8,432 nt of DNA from Victivallales bacterium. GTDB lineage: Bacteria; Verrucomicrobiota; Lentisphaeria; Oligosphaerales; Oligosphaeraceae. Numbering within the stretch: the first letter of the stretch is position 1; each line of letters begins with the position of its first letter. The notes below the pieces were generated by a model, which worked only from the letters and a program-made list of their open reading frames with translations, had not been told where the DNA came from and ran no database searches. Shown here one piece after another: positions 1 through 7,195 of this stretch. The stretch spans positions 1 to 8,432 of the forward strand of contig JAGCSE010000039.1 in assembly GCA_017964325.1 (NCBI GenBank), read 5' to 3'. The translations under genes and the position numbers were made by a program.

Positions 1-1
1 G

Positions 2-1561
2 CCGTTGCTGTGGATCATGCGTCCAAGCCAGCATGAGCCGACGACGCCGTTCTGGATGCACGGCCGTGAAGGCGTGGTCCATGAATTCGGCCTTGCGCCG
101 CAACCACAGAAGAAAGATTTCATGTTCTACCATATAACGGACACGCACATCAACAAGTCGGCGCTCATGAAGGAAGTGGTCACGCAGATCAACAGCCTGC
201 CAGTGGAAGATGTGGCGTTCGTCGTCCATACGGGCGACTTGGTGTTAGGCTCTGACACGAAATCCATTTTCAACGCCATCAAGCAGTACGACAGTTATCT
301 AATCGGCGAATACGGATTGAAATATCCTATGTTTTACGTTTGTGGAAACCATGAGCTTGTGAATACGCGCCATGCTGTTCGCCATCCGGATCACGAATTT
401 TACGCAAAAGGCGTCTTCCACCACCGCTACGGTCCGACGGTCTATTCATTCGACTGGGCGGACGTCCATTTCATCGCGTTGGACGGCCAGCAGGAACAGC
501 CTGAAGGCGCCTATACCTATTACAATGACGACATCCAGCTGGGCTGGTTGCAGAAGGATCTGGCGTTGTTGCCCGAAGGCAAGCCGATTGTCATCTTCCA
601 GCATGAAATCCTGCCGAAGAGCTTGGACAAGTATCTGGAAGGCAAGAATGTCATCGCGGCATTCGGCGGCCACAGCCACAGGACGTGGACGCGTTCGTTC
701 AAAGGTTTCACGAACTACATCGTGGCGGCCGTCTGTGGCGGCTGGTGGGGCATGCAGAATCGCGACGGCAGGCCGCAGGGTTTCCAGTTGACATCCATAA
801 AGGACAACAAATTGGAGAATTTCGTCTTTCTCAACCGTAAGGGACACAACGCCATTTCCAACTACATGCCGTTGGGCAACAACATCTTGAAGGGTGAACA
901 GGAATTTGTTTTCAGCGTGCTGGACTATGGAAAACCTTTGGAGATCACGGCGGAATTGGACGGCAAGCCATTCGCGTTGGAGAAGAAATCGCAGGAAAGG
1001 CTGTGGTCCTATTGGAGTGGAAAATTGGACACGAAGACGCTGTTCGACGGCGTCCATGATTTCCATCTGATGGCGAAGCAGGACGGGAAGGATAGCGACT
1101 ACACCGTCCGTTATCTGATCATCAACGGCAACGAAGAAAACGAGTTCAAGACGGAGCAGCAGTCGGTCTTTATGACCTGCCGCGTGCCGAAATGCACCAT
1201 GGACGTGGAAGTCCGCATCAACGGCACGCCGATCGGCAAGATTCTGAAAGGCGGCGAGCCTGTTGTCACGTGGAAGCCAGAGACTTACAAAGCGATGAAA
1301 GGCTACGGCAAAAAGCAGGACCTGACGATGTTCGAAGTGGATTCGTCTTTGTTGAGGAAATTGAATGCGGTGAATTTCGTCAACACCGCAACGGAGCCGC
1401 AGCAAGGCGCCGTGGATTTGGAGGTCATCCATCTGGTCTATCCCGACAAGGAAGGCAAGAACAAGGTGTTGAAGGACATACGGTTCTACAACAACCAGAC
1501 GTTCTCTGTGAAGGGCAGCAAGCCCGGTAGCAGCGTCTCCATGAAGATCATGTTTGAATAG
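2..1561 (+). CDS. Calcineurin-like metallophosphoesterase with C-terminal beta-rich domain (5' end cut off)
   Basis: This is a metal-dependent phosphoesterase; the substrate is unknown. The frame is open to the window's left edge, so the N-terminus, including any signal peptide, is missing and the TTG at 5 is not a trustworthy start. Counting from that TTG, the five metallophosphatase blocks appear in order: DTH (46-48), HTGD (75-78), GNHE (114-117), the FQHE histidine (200) and GGHSH (221-225). Together they supply a complete dinuclear metal site. The block AAVCGGWWGMQNRDGRPQGF (241-260) resembles the substrate-side loop of secreted calcineurin-like phosphoesterases that carry an extra C-terminal domain. 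Residues about 295-518 look beta-rich and Ig-like, with no motif I can name. A probable terminator follows at 1649-1669, separating it from the next gene. The family call is firm. Secretion or cell-surface location is only an inference from relatives. Confidence 0.9.
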   Translation, partial: PLLWIMRPSQHEPTTPFWMHGREGVVHEFGLAPQPQKKDFMFYHITDTHINKSALMKEVVTQINSLPVEDVAFVVHTGDLVLGSDTKSIFNAIKQYDSYLIGEYGLKYPMFYVCGNHELVNTRHAVRHPDHEFYAKGVFHHRYGPTVYSFDWADVHFIALDGQQEQPEGAYTYYNDDIQLGWLQKDLALLPEGKPIVIFQHEILPKSLDKYLEGKNVIAAFGGHSHRTWTRSFKGFTNYIVAAVCGGWWGMQNRDGRPQGFQLTSIKDNKLENFVFLNRKGHNAISNYMPLGNNILKGEQEFVFSVLDYGKPLEITAELDGKPFALEKKSQERLWSYWSGKLDTKTLFDGVHDFHLMAKQDGKDSDYTVRYLIINGNEENEFKTEQQSVFMTCRVPKCTMDVEVRINGTPIGKILKGGEPVVTWKPETYKAMKGYGKKQDLTMFEVDSSLLRKLNAVNFVNTATEPQQGAVDLEVIHLVYPDKEGKNKVLKDIRFYNNQTFSVKGSKPGSSVSMKIMFE

Positions 1562-1648
1562 CCGCTTCGCGGAGCTTAAAGCTTAAAGCGGAATGCCTTA
1601 GGCGTACACCTGCCGTGGAGCTATAAAAGCTGAAAGCAAAGGCAAACC

Positions 1649-1669
1649 GCCTTCGGCGCAAGGCTTTTT
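1649..1669 (+). terminator. Probable intrinsic terminator after the metallophosphoesterase
   Basis: GCCTT (1649-1653) pairs with AAGGC (1660-1664) across a 6-nt loop and is followed directly by five T (1665-1669), then more T-rich sequence. The 5-bp stem is short. An alternative fold, CGCC-TTC-GGCG (1648-1658), competes with it. The position, about 90 nt after the stop codon and before the next gene on the same strand, supports termination here. Confidence 0.55.
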
Positions 1670-1727
1670 AGTTTATTTCTAATAAATTTACCAATTTTGT
1701 GTCTCGCGTTAAAACAATCCTAAACGT

Positions 1728-2351
1728 ATGACCATCATTGATTTGACAAGACCGTTCTCCAACGAGCCGCTGTTCCGCCTCGATGCGGCGGACGTGCCGC
1801 TTGTTTCGGACGCAACTCGCTACACGGGCGTCATTTACCAGTTGCATTTGGATTCCATGTGCAGCACCTATATCGATCTACCCGGCCATATTCGCGAAAC
1901 GGACAACGGACTGACGGCGGAAAATGTTCCTCCGGAACGTTTTTTCCGCATGCCTGCCCACATCGTCCATCTGTCGCGACAGTCAGGAAGCGGAGCCGTG
2001 ACAGGAGCGGAATTGGCAGCAGGATATGAAGGTCTGAAAACGGAATGTCTTGTCGTCAACGCACTTGGAAATCTGAATGCGACGGATATTGATGAACGGA
2101 CGGTTTGGTTGGATGACAGTGCCATCGATTGGATTCTTTCGACAGGATGCCATGTCCTGATTTCAGATATCTATGAAAGCCAACGGCTTGAAGGTGTGTT
2201 TCTGAAACTTTTCAAGGCAGGTGTCAGTACGGTCTGTCTGCCCGTCAATTTATTCAAATTAAATGATATAGCCAAAATCACAGTGCTTTTCTGCCCTGTG
2301 CCGAACATGACGCAGATTCCATGTCGTGTTTTAGCAGAAGTTACGAAATGA
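1728..2351 (+). CDS. Cyclase-family (kynurenine formamidase-like) protein with altered metal motif
   Basis: This 207-residue protein matches the overall layout of the cyclase / kynurenine formamidase fold: an N-terminal IDLTRPF strand, the metal-motif region at 44-54, a central VVNALGN stretch (109-115), DIYES (147-151) and a C-terminal PVNLFKL...CPVP...PCRVLAEV block (172-205). Family members are usually metal-dependent hydrolases with an HxGTHxDxPxH motif. Here the aligned stretch reads MCSTYIDLPGH, so the first two histidines are Met44 and Tyr48, while Asp50, Pro52 and His54 remain. Ordinary formamidase activity is therefore doubtful. The start is the first ATG after an AT-rich spacer; no good Shine-Dalgarno is visible. 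The next gene begins 20 nt downstream, so the two are probably co-transcribed and may act together. Family assignment is fairly sure; substrate is unknown. Confidence 0.8.
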   Translation: MTIIDLTRPFSNEPLFRLDAADVPLVSDATRYTGVIYQLHLDSMCSTYIDLPGHIRETDNGLTAENVPPERFFRMPAHIVHLSRQSGSGAVTGAELAAGYEGLKTECLVVNALGNLNATDIDERTVWLDDSAIDWILSTGCHVLISDIYESQRLEGVFLKLFKAGVSTVCLPVNLFKLNDIAKITVLFCPVPNMTQIPCRVLAEVTK

Positions 2352-2371
2352 CAATATGATAAGAGGAAGAC

Positions 2372-3805
2372 ATGAAGAAGAATGACATTGTTAAAGGTTT
2401 GCGCGAACTAGGCTTGAAGAAGAACGATATCGTGTTGCTGCACAGTTCGTTCCGTAGTCTGGGCGATTTCGACGGTGATGCAGATGATGTCATTGACGCG
2501 TTCATGACGGTCTTGGGGCCAAAGGGTGCGTTTATCGTGCCAGTGTTCGGAGCGCTTGGTATCCTGCCTGATCGTGTCAAGGCGCGGAAGGACGCTTTTG
2601 TCAGCGAAGCTCCCGTCGGGACGTTGGCGGGCATTGGCGGACGTGCAAAAGAGGTACTATCAGGACATTGGGAAGCTGAAACGGCACACGGCGAAGGTTC
2701 GCCGTTTTTGAAAATCGCAAAAGCGGGCGGCTATGTCTGTTTGTTGGGAGTCGATCAAGACCGCAATACGACGTTGCACAGCGTGGAGGCGATTTTGAAA
2801 CTGCCATATCTCGGCAGTCATACGGAAAAATGCAAAACTCCTGATGGAAAGGAAGTTACGCGTACATGGCATTACTATCCAGGCCCGCATCGCGATTTCA
2901 TCGGGCTCGATCACATCATGCGCGACAACGGCATCATGAGCATCATCCGCATCGGCGACGCGCAGGTTCGTTTGATCAAAATGAAAGAGATGTTGGAATT
3001 GATGGTTGAACTCGGTGACGAAGACCCAGCGTTTGCGTTGTGCGACAATCCCGCCTGTGCGGACTGTGTCCGCCAGCGTGCCGCCATTTTTGCGGATCGC
3101 ATCGCGAACGAAACATTTAAGTTGAGCGCATCGTCGCGGTTGTGCGGTCGTTACGTGCCAGAAATGATTGAAAAGTTGCAAGCGATCGGAATCAAGAATA
3201 TCGAATTGGATTATGTGCAGGGAAAGGCGTGTGCGTTCATGGATGCGGCGCAGTTGAAACGCATCATCGAAGATATCCAAACCGCACATATATCTATTTC
3301 CGCCTTGCGGAGTTATGTAGTTCCCGAAAATATCGCGTCATTTGTGCAGAAGATGAAAGATGCTGGAATCAGCCGTGTGATTCTGCCGTTGACTGAGAGT
3401 TTCGACGGTGCGGGGGAGTTCGAGAAGGAAGGTATCGTCGTGGATTACGTAAACACGCATGTGACGGCGGTGCAGGCAGCGAAGACGTTGGCGACAGTCG
3501 CCCCTAAACGGCGTGCCTTTGTGTTTAATCCAAGTGGATTTGTATTGGCGGGACAGATGCCGTTCCTGAATGCGTGGAAGAACGGACAATTCACGAAGAC
3601 GATTGCTCAATTGGATATAAATGACCGTACATGGGATGGTGAAATCCGTACGTTAGCGACAGGCAATGGCGAAATCAAGGAGTTGATTTCCATTTTGCGC
3701 TGCCGTTGCTTCAGCGGTTGGATGACGCTTGGCGGCGGCGCGCCGTATCCAGGCGATCTTGAAGCAGCCGTAAAGGATTTCGTGAATTTGATTTGTACGA
3801 TGTAA
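2372..3805 (+). CDS. Fusion: AAC(3)-type acetyltransferase domain plus xylose-isomerase-like TIM barrel
   Basis: This is a 477-residue two-domain protein. Residues 1 to about 220 match the aminoglycoside 3-N-acetyltransferase family (Antibiotic_NAT): VLLHSSFRSLG (21-31), GAFIVPVF (52-59), GEGSPF (107-112) and LLGVDQDRNTTLHSVE (124-139), which keeps the family's TLH histidine (136). The family segment with the RSxHPxxS signature is missing around residues 85-91. A cysteine cluster, C-x4-C-x2-C (224, 229, 232), lies at the junction. Residues about 255-477 resemble sugar phosphate isomerase/epimerase TIM barrels, for example GIKNIELDY (273-281) and FVFNPSGFVLAGQMPFLNAW (383-402), but several usual metal ligands seem replaced. 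GAGG (2363-2366) gives a well-placed ribosome site for the ATG. The gene lies 20 nt after the cyclase-family gene. AAC(3)-fold enzymes are known to acetylate substrates other than aminoglycosides, so antibiotic resistance should not be assumed. Substrates are unknown. Confidence 0.85.
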   Translation: MKKNDIVKGLRELGLKKNDIVLLHSSFRSLGDFDGDADDVIDAFMTVLGPKGAFIVPVFGALGILPDRVKARKDAFVSEAPVGTLAGIGGRAKEVLSGHWEAETAHGEGSPFLKIAKAGGYVCLLGVDQDRNTTLHSVEAILKLPYLGSHTEKCKTPDGKEVTRTWHYYPGPHRDFIGLDHIMRDNGIMSIIRIGDAQVRLIKMKEMLELMVELGDEDPAFALCDNPACADCVRQRAAIFADRIANETFKLSASSRLCGRYVPEMIEKLQAIGIKNIELDYVQGKACAFMDAAQLKRIIEDIQTAHISISALRSYVVPENIASFVQKMKDAGISRVILPLTESFDGAGEFEKEGIVVDYVNTHVTAVQAAKTLATVAPKRRAFVFNPSGFVLAGQMPFLNAWKNGQFTKTIAQLDINDRTWDGEIRTLATGNGEIKELISILRCRCFSGWMTLGGGAPYPGDLEAAVKDFVNLICTM

Positions 3806-3865
3806 GTGGTGTTTGCATATCGCGCAAAAAGGTTGCAAGGAGTGCGCGAGGGAGGCTAGATATAG

Positions 3866-3909
3866 AAAAAGGGCTGTTGCTTGCCGTAAAGGAATTGCAA
3901 CAGCCCTTT
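3866..3909 (-). terminator. Strong terminator between converging transcription units
   Basis: A perfect 13-bp inverted repeat, AAAGGGCTGTTGC (3868-3880) and GCAACAGCCCTTT (3897-3909), encloses a 16-nt loop. Read on the minus strand the stem runs into TTTTTC (3870-3865), a good U-tract that would end the isomerase operon. Read on the plus strand only three T follow, so it may work more weakly as the terminator of the fusion gene ending at 3805. Confidence 0.85.
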
Positions 3910-3931
3910 GATTGTTGGTGATTATAGCGGA

Positions 3932-4687
3932 TTAGTATCCAAGCATGGCGCGAGTAGCGTCAAGGCACATCTTGACGGCTTCGAGAGCGGGAATTTCTGG
4001 GCATTCGTATTCAATGACATACCATTCCGTGTTGCCCTTTGTCTGGCAGAAATCAAAGATTTCCTTCCATGGGCAGTCATCTTGGCCGATGATGGGTTTG
4101 AAGCCCTTGGCGGGATCCTTCGAGTAGGGCTTCAGGTGGATGGTCTGGCAGCGGCCGGGATACTTGTTGAGGGTTCCCATGATGTCGCAACCGCCTGCAA
4201 GACCGTTACCTGTGTCGAGCTGCATGACGACGCGCTTGTCCGTGTTGCCCATGAAAATGTCCCATGGCGTCTTGCCATCAACGGCTGCGAATTCGGCGGT
4301 ATGGTTGTGGTATCCAGTGCGCATGCCGTAGAGGGCGAGCTTGTTGGCGATTTCATTGAATTTCTTGGCGGTCGCGAGACATTCGTCGGCGGTCTTGGCG
4401 GGAACGCCGGGAATCATGATGTTGGGGTTGCCGACGGCTTGGTTCAGCTTGATGGTTTCGTCGATTTTTGCATCCTGCACGCTGTCCCAGGGGGTATGCC
4501 AACCGCAGCAGACGAGGCCTGTTTCTTTCAGAAGGCCGGCATAGAAATCGGCGCAGAACTGGGGGGCGCCTGCGAACTCGACGCCGTCGTAGCCCATGGC
4601 TTTGATGGCTTTCATCGTGGCAAGCGGATTTTCCGTAAATTCCTTTCGGACGGAATACATTTCAAGGGCGACTGGGATGATGGTCAT
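3932..4687 (-). CDS. Sugar phosphate isomerase/epimerase (xylose-isomerase-like TIM barrel)
   Basis: This is a cytoplasmic TIM-barrel protein of 251 residues, close to the usual family size. Likely metal and substrate ligands fall at the barrel strand ends: Glu37 (GVEF), His64 (CGWHTPW), the GYHNHTAEF block (125-133) with His127, His129 and Glu132, Asp158 (MQLDTGN), His184 (TIHLKPY) and Glu226/Glu228 (VIEYE). This looks like a complete, active site, in contrast to the TIM domain of the plus-strand fusion. Family members isomerise, epimerise or dehydrate sugars, keto-sugars and cyclitols; the substrate cannot be read from sequence. The ATG at 4687 is preceded by AAAGGA about 7 nt upstream. It follows the ABC ATPase gene by 54 nt and ends just before the strong terminator, so it is probably the last gene of the minus-strand operon. 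Confidence 0.9.
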   Translation of the reverse strand: MTIIPVALEMYSVRKEFTENPLATMKAIKAMGYDGVEFAGAPQFCADFYAGLLKETGLVCCGWHTPWDSVQDAKIDETIKLNQAVGNPNIMIPGVPAKTADECLATAKKFNEIANKLALYGMRTGYHNHTAEFAAVDGKTPWDIFMGNTDKRVVMQLDTGNGLAGGCDIMGTLNKYPGRCQTIHLKPYSKDPAKGFKPIIGQDDCPWKEIFDFCQTKGNTEWYVIEYECPEIPALEAVKMCLDATRAMLGY

Positions 4688-4741
4688 GGTACTTTCCTTT
4701 TTTCTTGTGTTTGGATTGTTTAATGTTTGTCGATAAACTGC

Positions 4742-5914
4742 TTATATGATACGTTCCGTTGTTTCGGGATTGAAAAGGTGGGCCTTTTCGAGCATGATGG
4801 CGAGTTCGATCCTGTCGCCGACGGCGCAGGCATGGTGCGGATCGACGCGTGCGATGAATCCAGCATCGCCCGTCTTCATATAAAGGTATGTCTCGGAACC
4901 CATTGGCTCGATGACTTCGACGCTGGCGGCGATGGTCTGCGGATGGGCCTGCGCTTCGGCGGTCGGAGAACCGACGTGTTCAGGGCGGAGGCCGAACGTG
5001 ACGCGTTTGCCGATGTACGGCTTGATGGCATCCGTCCAAGTCTGCGGTGCCTTCAGAGAGAACGTTTCCGCCTTGATGATGAGTTCACCGTTGCTGTCCT
5101 GTATTTCCGCGTCGAAGAAATTCATAGGCGGCGTGCCGATGAATCCCGCGACGAAAATATTGTTGGGATTGTCGTAGAGTTCGGAGGGGGTGGCGACCTG
5201 TTGGATGACGCCGTCTTTCATGACAACGATACGGTCGCCCATCGTCATGGCCTCCGTCTGGTCGTGGGTGACATATATCATCGTGGTGCGCAATTTATTA
5301 TGGAGGCGAGAGATTTCCGTGCGCATTTGGACGCGCATCTTGGCGTCCAGATTGGAGAGAGGTTCGTCAAAAAGGAAGACAGCAGGATTGCGGACGATGC
5401 AGCGGCCGACGGCGACGCGCTGGCGTTGACCGCCGGAAAGAGCCTTTGGGCGACGATCCAGAAGATCTTGGATACCAAGGATTTCGGCGGCTTCTCGGAC
5501 GCGTCTGTCGATTTCGGCGTTCTTTTCACGTCTGTTGTTCCACCAATTGACGAGCGGTGCGAAAAGCCCTTTGCGCTGCTGTGATTCTTCGCCTTGCCAT
5601 TTTCTCATGCGGAGGCAGAAGGCCATGTTTTCATAGACGGTCTTGTCCGGATAGAGGGCGTAGTTTTGGAAGACCATGGCGATGTTGCGGTCTTTCGGGA
5701 GGACGTCGTTGACGACGCGGTCTCCGATTTTGATGGTGCCTTCGGAGATTTCCTCCAGTCCTGCGACCATGCGGAGCGTAGTTGATTTGCCGCAGCCGGA
5801 GGGGCCGACCATGACGATGAACTCGCCGTCGTTGATGGTGAGGTTGAAATCATCCACGGCGCGGACATTGCCAGGATAGATTTTGCCAACATGTTCGAGA
5901 GTGACTTGTGCCAT
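4742..5914 (-). CDS. ugpC: UgpC/MalK/MsmK-type carbohydrate ABC transporter ATP-binding protein
   Basis: This is the nucleotide-binding subunit that powers carbohydrate import. The 390-residue protein has all ATPase motifs: Walker A GPSGCGKST (37-45), Q-loop Gln83, signature LSGGQRQRVAVGR (159-171), Walker B VFLFDEP (179-185), D-loop SNLD (187-190) and H-loop His217. A TOBE-type regulatory domain with GLRPEHV (308-314) occupies the C-terminus. The symbol is the broad family label; glycerol-3-phosphate as substrate is not shown. About 26 extra residues (106-131, with the WQGEE and NWWNNRREK stretches) are inserted in the helical subdomain compared with typical MalK-like proteins. No permease or substrate-binding gene lies in the window, so it may serve transporters encoded elsewhere, as MsmK does. 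Its ATG lies 4 nt after the MFS stop codon without a clear ribosome site, suggesting translational coupling. Confidence 0.95.
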   Translation of the reverse strand: MAQVTLEHVGKIYPGNVRAVDDFNLTINDGEFIVMVGPSGCGKSTTLRMVAGLEEISEGTIKIGDRVVNDVLPKDRNIAMVFQNYALYPDKTVYENMAFCLRMRKWQGEESQQRKGLFAPLVNWWNNRREKNAEIDRRVREAAEILGIQDLLDRRPKALSGGQRQRVAVGRCIVRNPAVFLFDEPLSNLDAKMRVQMRTEISRLHNKLRTTMIYVTHDQTEAMTMGDRIVVMKDGVIQQVATPSELYDNPNNIFVAGFIGTPPMNFFDAEIQDSNGELIIKAETFSLKAPQTWTDAIKPYIGKRVTFGLRPEHVGSPTAEAQAHPQTIAASVEVIEPMGSETYLYMKTGDAGFIARVDPHHACAVGDRIELAIMLEKAHLFNPETTERII

Positions 5915-5918
5915 GGTG

Positions 5919-7157
5919 TTAAGTTGCTGATTTCACCTTTTTTATTTTGTCGGGCATGAATGCTTTCAATGCCGCGATGACGCAGAGTGTGATGATTCCG
6001 AGCACGACGATGACGAGTCCAGGAGAGAGGTGGAGCGGTTTGAGGAGGAGCCAATGGAGGGCGGAGGCGAGAAGCATGGATATGCAGTCGATGGCGTTTC
6101 CCGCCGCCAGATAGGCGCCGCGTTTGTCTTCGGGGCTGTACTGCTGGATGCCCGTGTTGAGGGGAAGCTGGTAGAAGCCGCCCGTCACGCCCAAGAGGGC
6201 GGTGATGACGAGTACGGGCAGGACGTGTGAGCTTGTCAAGCCGAAGGCGATGGCGCAGATGGCGAGAAGCAGACCTCCTGGCAGCACGAAATGGAAGGCG
6301 ATTTTTCCTTTTGAAAGGAATCCTGCGGCTGCGGATCCGATTCCGATGCCGAGAGCGACGGCTCCTTGCAGATAGCCGATCATCTGGTCGCCTTGCTTGA
6401 GGTCATCCTGCACGATGAAAGGAATGTTGGCTTGGAAGAGGGCTCCTAAAAACCAAAAATACGTGTTGCCGAGAATGCAGAAAAGGAGGGCTTTGTTGTG
6501 TCGCATTTCCGCGAATGCCCGCCAGTGGGGCGAAATCGGATCGAACGTTGGTTTGGCGTGAGGAGAGCCTGGTCTGGTTCTCGTGATGAGAAAGCTGATG
6601 ATGAAGCCAGCGATGGCGACGGCGATAGGATAGAGTGCGGCCGTTTGGAAAGAAGCCTTGTAGGTATCCGACAGTTGGCTGCCCGCCCAACCACCGAGAA
6701 TGATGGCTAGAAACGTGAATAGTTGCGTTGCGCCATTGCCGCTGGACAGCTTTTCAGGCGGGAGCGTTTCCGGCAGGAAGCCGTATTTGGCGGGGCTGAA
6801 GAACGCGCTCTGGGCGCCCATGCAGAACAGGACGGCGAGAAGCGCGTATATAGCGTTGAATTTAAAGAGGATGCCGCCTGTGAGCATGATGATGATTTCG
6901 GCGGCTTTCGTGGCGATCATGACGGAACGTTTGGAGAAACGGTCAGCCAAATAGCCCGCGAAGGCGGAGAACAGCAGATACGGCAGGATGAAGAGAGCGG
7001 AAGCCAGCGGGATGTAGTCGCGTTTGGCTTCAGGACTCAAGACAGCGGTCGCCGCGCAGATGACAAGCATTTTGAATACGTTGTCATTGAACGCGCCGAG
7101 GAACTGTGTGCCGATGAATCCTGCAAAACCTACGCTGGCGAGTGGCGATTTCTTCAT
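5919..7157 (-). CDS. MFS transporter, LplT (lysophospholipid transporter)-like
   Basis: This is an inner-membrane protein of 412 residues with about 12 hydrophobic segments. It carries hallmarks of the MFS group that includes LplT and the transporter part of Aas fusions: FLGAFNDNVFK (19-29), the motif-A loop GYLADRFSKR (68-77), SAFFSPAKYGFLPE (117-130) and GGFYQLPLNTGIQQYSPEDKRG (326-347). LplT flips lysophospholipids across the inner membrane for re-acylation. Many relatives are fused to acyltransferase and acyl-ACP synthetase domains; this one ends after the transporter and no acyltransferase gene is adjacent. The substrate is therefore uncertain. The ATG at 7157 has no well-placed Shine-Dalgarno; the nearest GGAG is about 17 nt upstream. 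The gene starts 38 nt after the isomerase stop, and the ABC ATPase gene begins 4 nt after this one ends. Confidence 0.88.
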   Translation of the reverse strand: MKKSPLASVGFAGFIGTQFLGAFNDNVFKMLVICAATAVLSPEAKRDYIPLASALFILPYLLFSAFAGYLADRFSKRSVMIATKAAEIIIMLTGGILFKFNAIYALLAVLFCMGAQSAFFSPAKYGFLPETLPPEKLSSGNGATQLFTFLAIILGGWAGSQLSDTYKASFQTAALYPIAVAIAGFIISFLITRTRPGSPHAKPTFDPISPHWRAFAEMRHNKALLFCILGNTYFWFLGALFQANIPFIVQDDLKQGDQMIGYLQGAVALGIGIGSAAAGFLSKGKIAFHFVLPGGLLLAICAIAFGLTSSHVLPVLVITALLGVTGGFYQLPLNTGIQQYSPEDKRGAYLAAGNAIDCISMLLASALHWLLLKPLHLSPGLVIVVLGIITLCVIAALKAFMPDKIKKVKSAT

Positions 7158-7195
7158 GGATGCCGTTTGGTGTTCTCCGTCTTGCGTGTGGTGGA

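Noticed and set aside
446..1432. Long open frame opposite the metallophosphoesterase (328 residues)
   Set aside because: It overlaps a gene with five intact catalytic motifs on the other strand, and its translation shows no recognisable domain and an odd composition rich in His, Arg and Gln.
1562..1591. Tandem AGCTTAA (1573-1586) and a CCGCTT/AAGCGG inverted repeat after the metallophosphoesterase stop
   Set aside because: Only two 7-nt copies and a 6-bp stem with an 18-nt loop and no T-run; within chance for a short AT-rich spacer.
1687..1714. Possible promoter TTTACC - 16 nt - TTAAAA before the cyclase-family gene
   Set aside because: Both boxes are poor matches to a sigma-70 consensus, and AT-rich spacers give such matches often. 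A promoter is likely somewhere here but cannot be placed.
2372..3031. Reading the AAC(3) domain as an aminoglycoside-resistance gene
   Set aside because: The domain is divergent, lacks a conserved segment and is fused to a TIM barrel in a metabolic setting. Resistance is not supported.
4811..5415. Repeated GCCGACGGC(G) words at several places, matching the arm of the 8052-8077 hairpin
   Set aside because: Those I checked lie in coding frames and encode Ala-Val-Gly with common codons, without the inverted partner. They are not copies of the hairpin.
3908..5584. Long plus-strand open frames (271 and 285 residues) opposite the isomerase and ABC ATPase genes
   Set aside because: They mirror minus-strand genes with complete family motifs. 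Openness here follows from the codon usage of the real genes.
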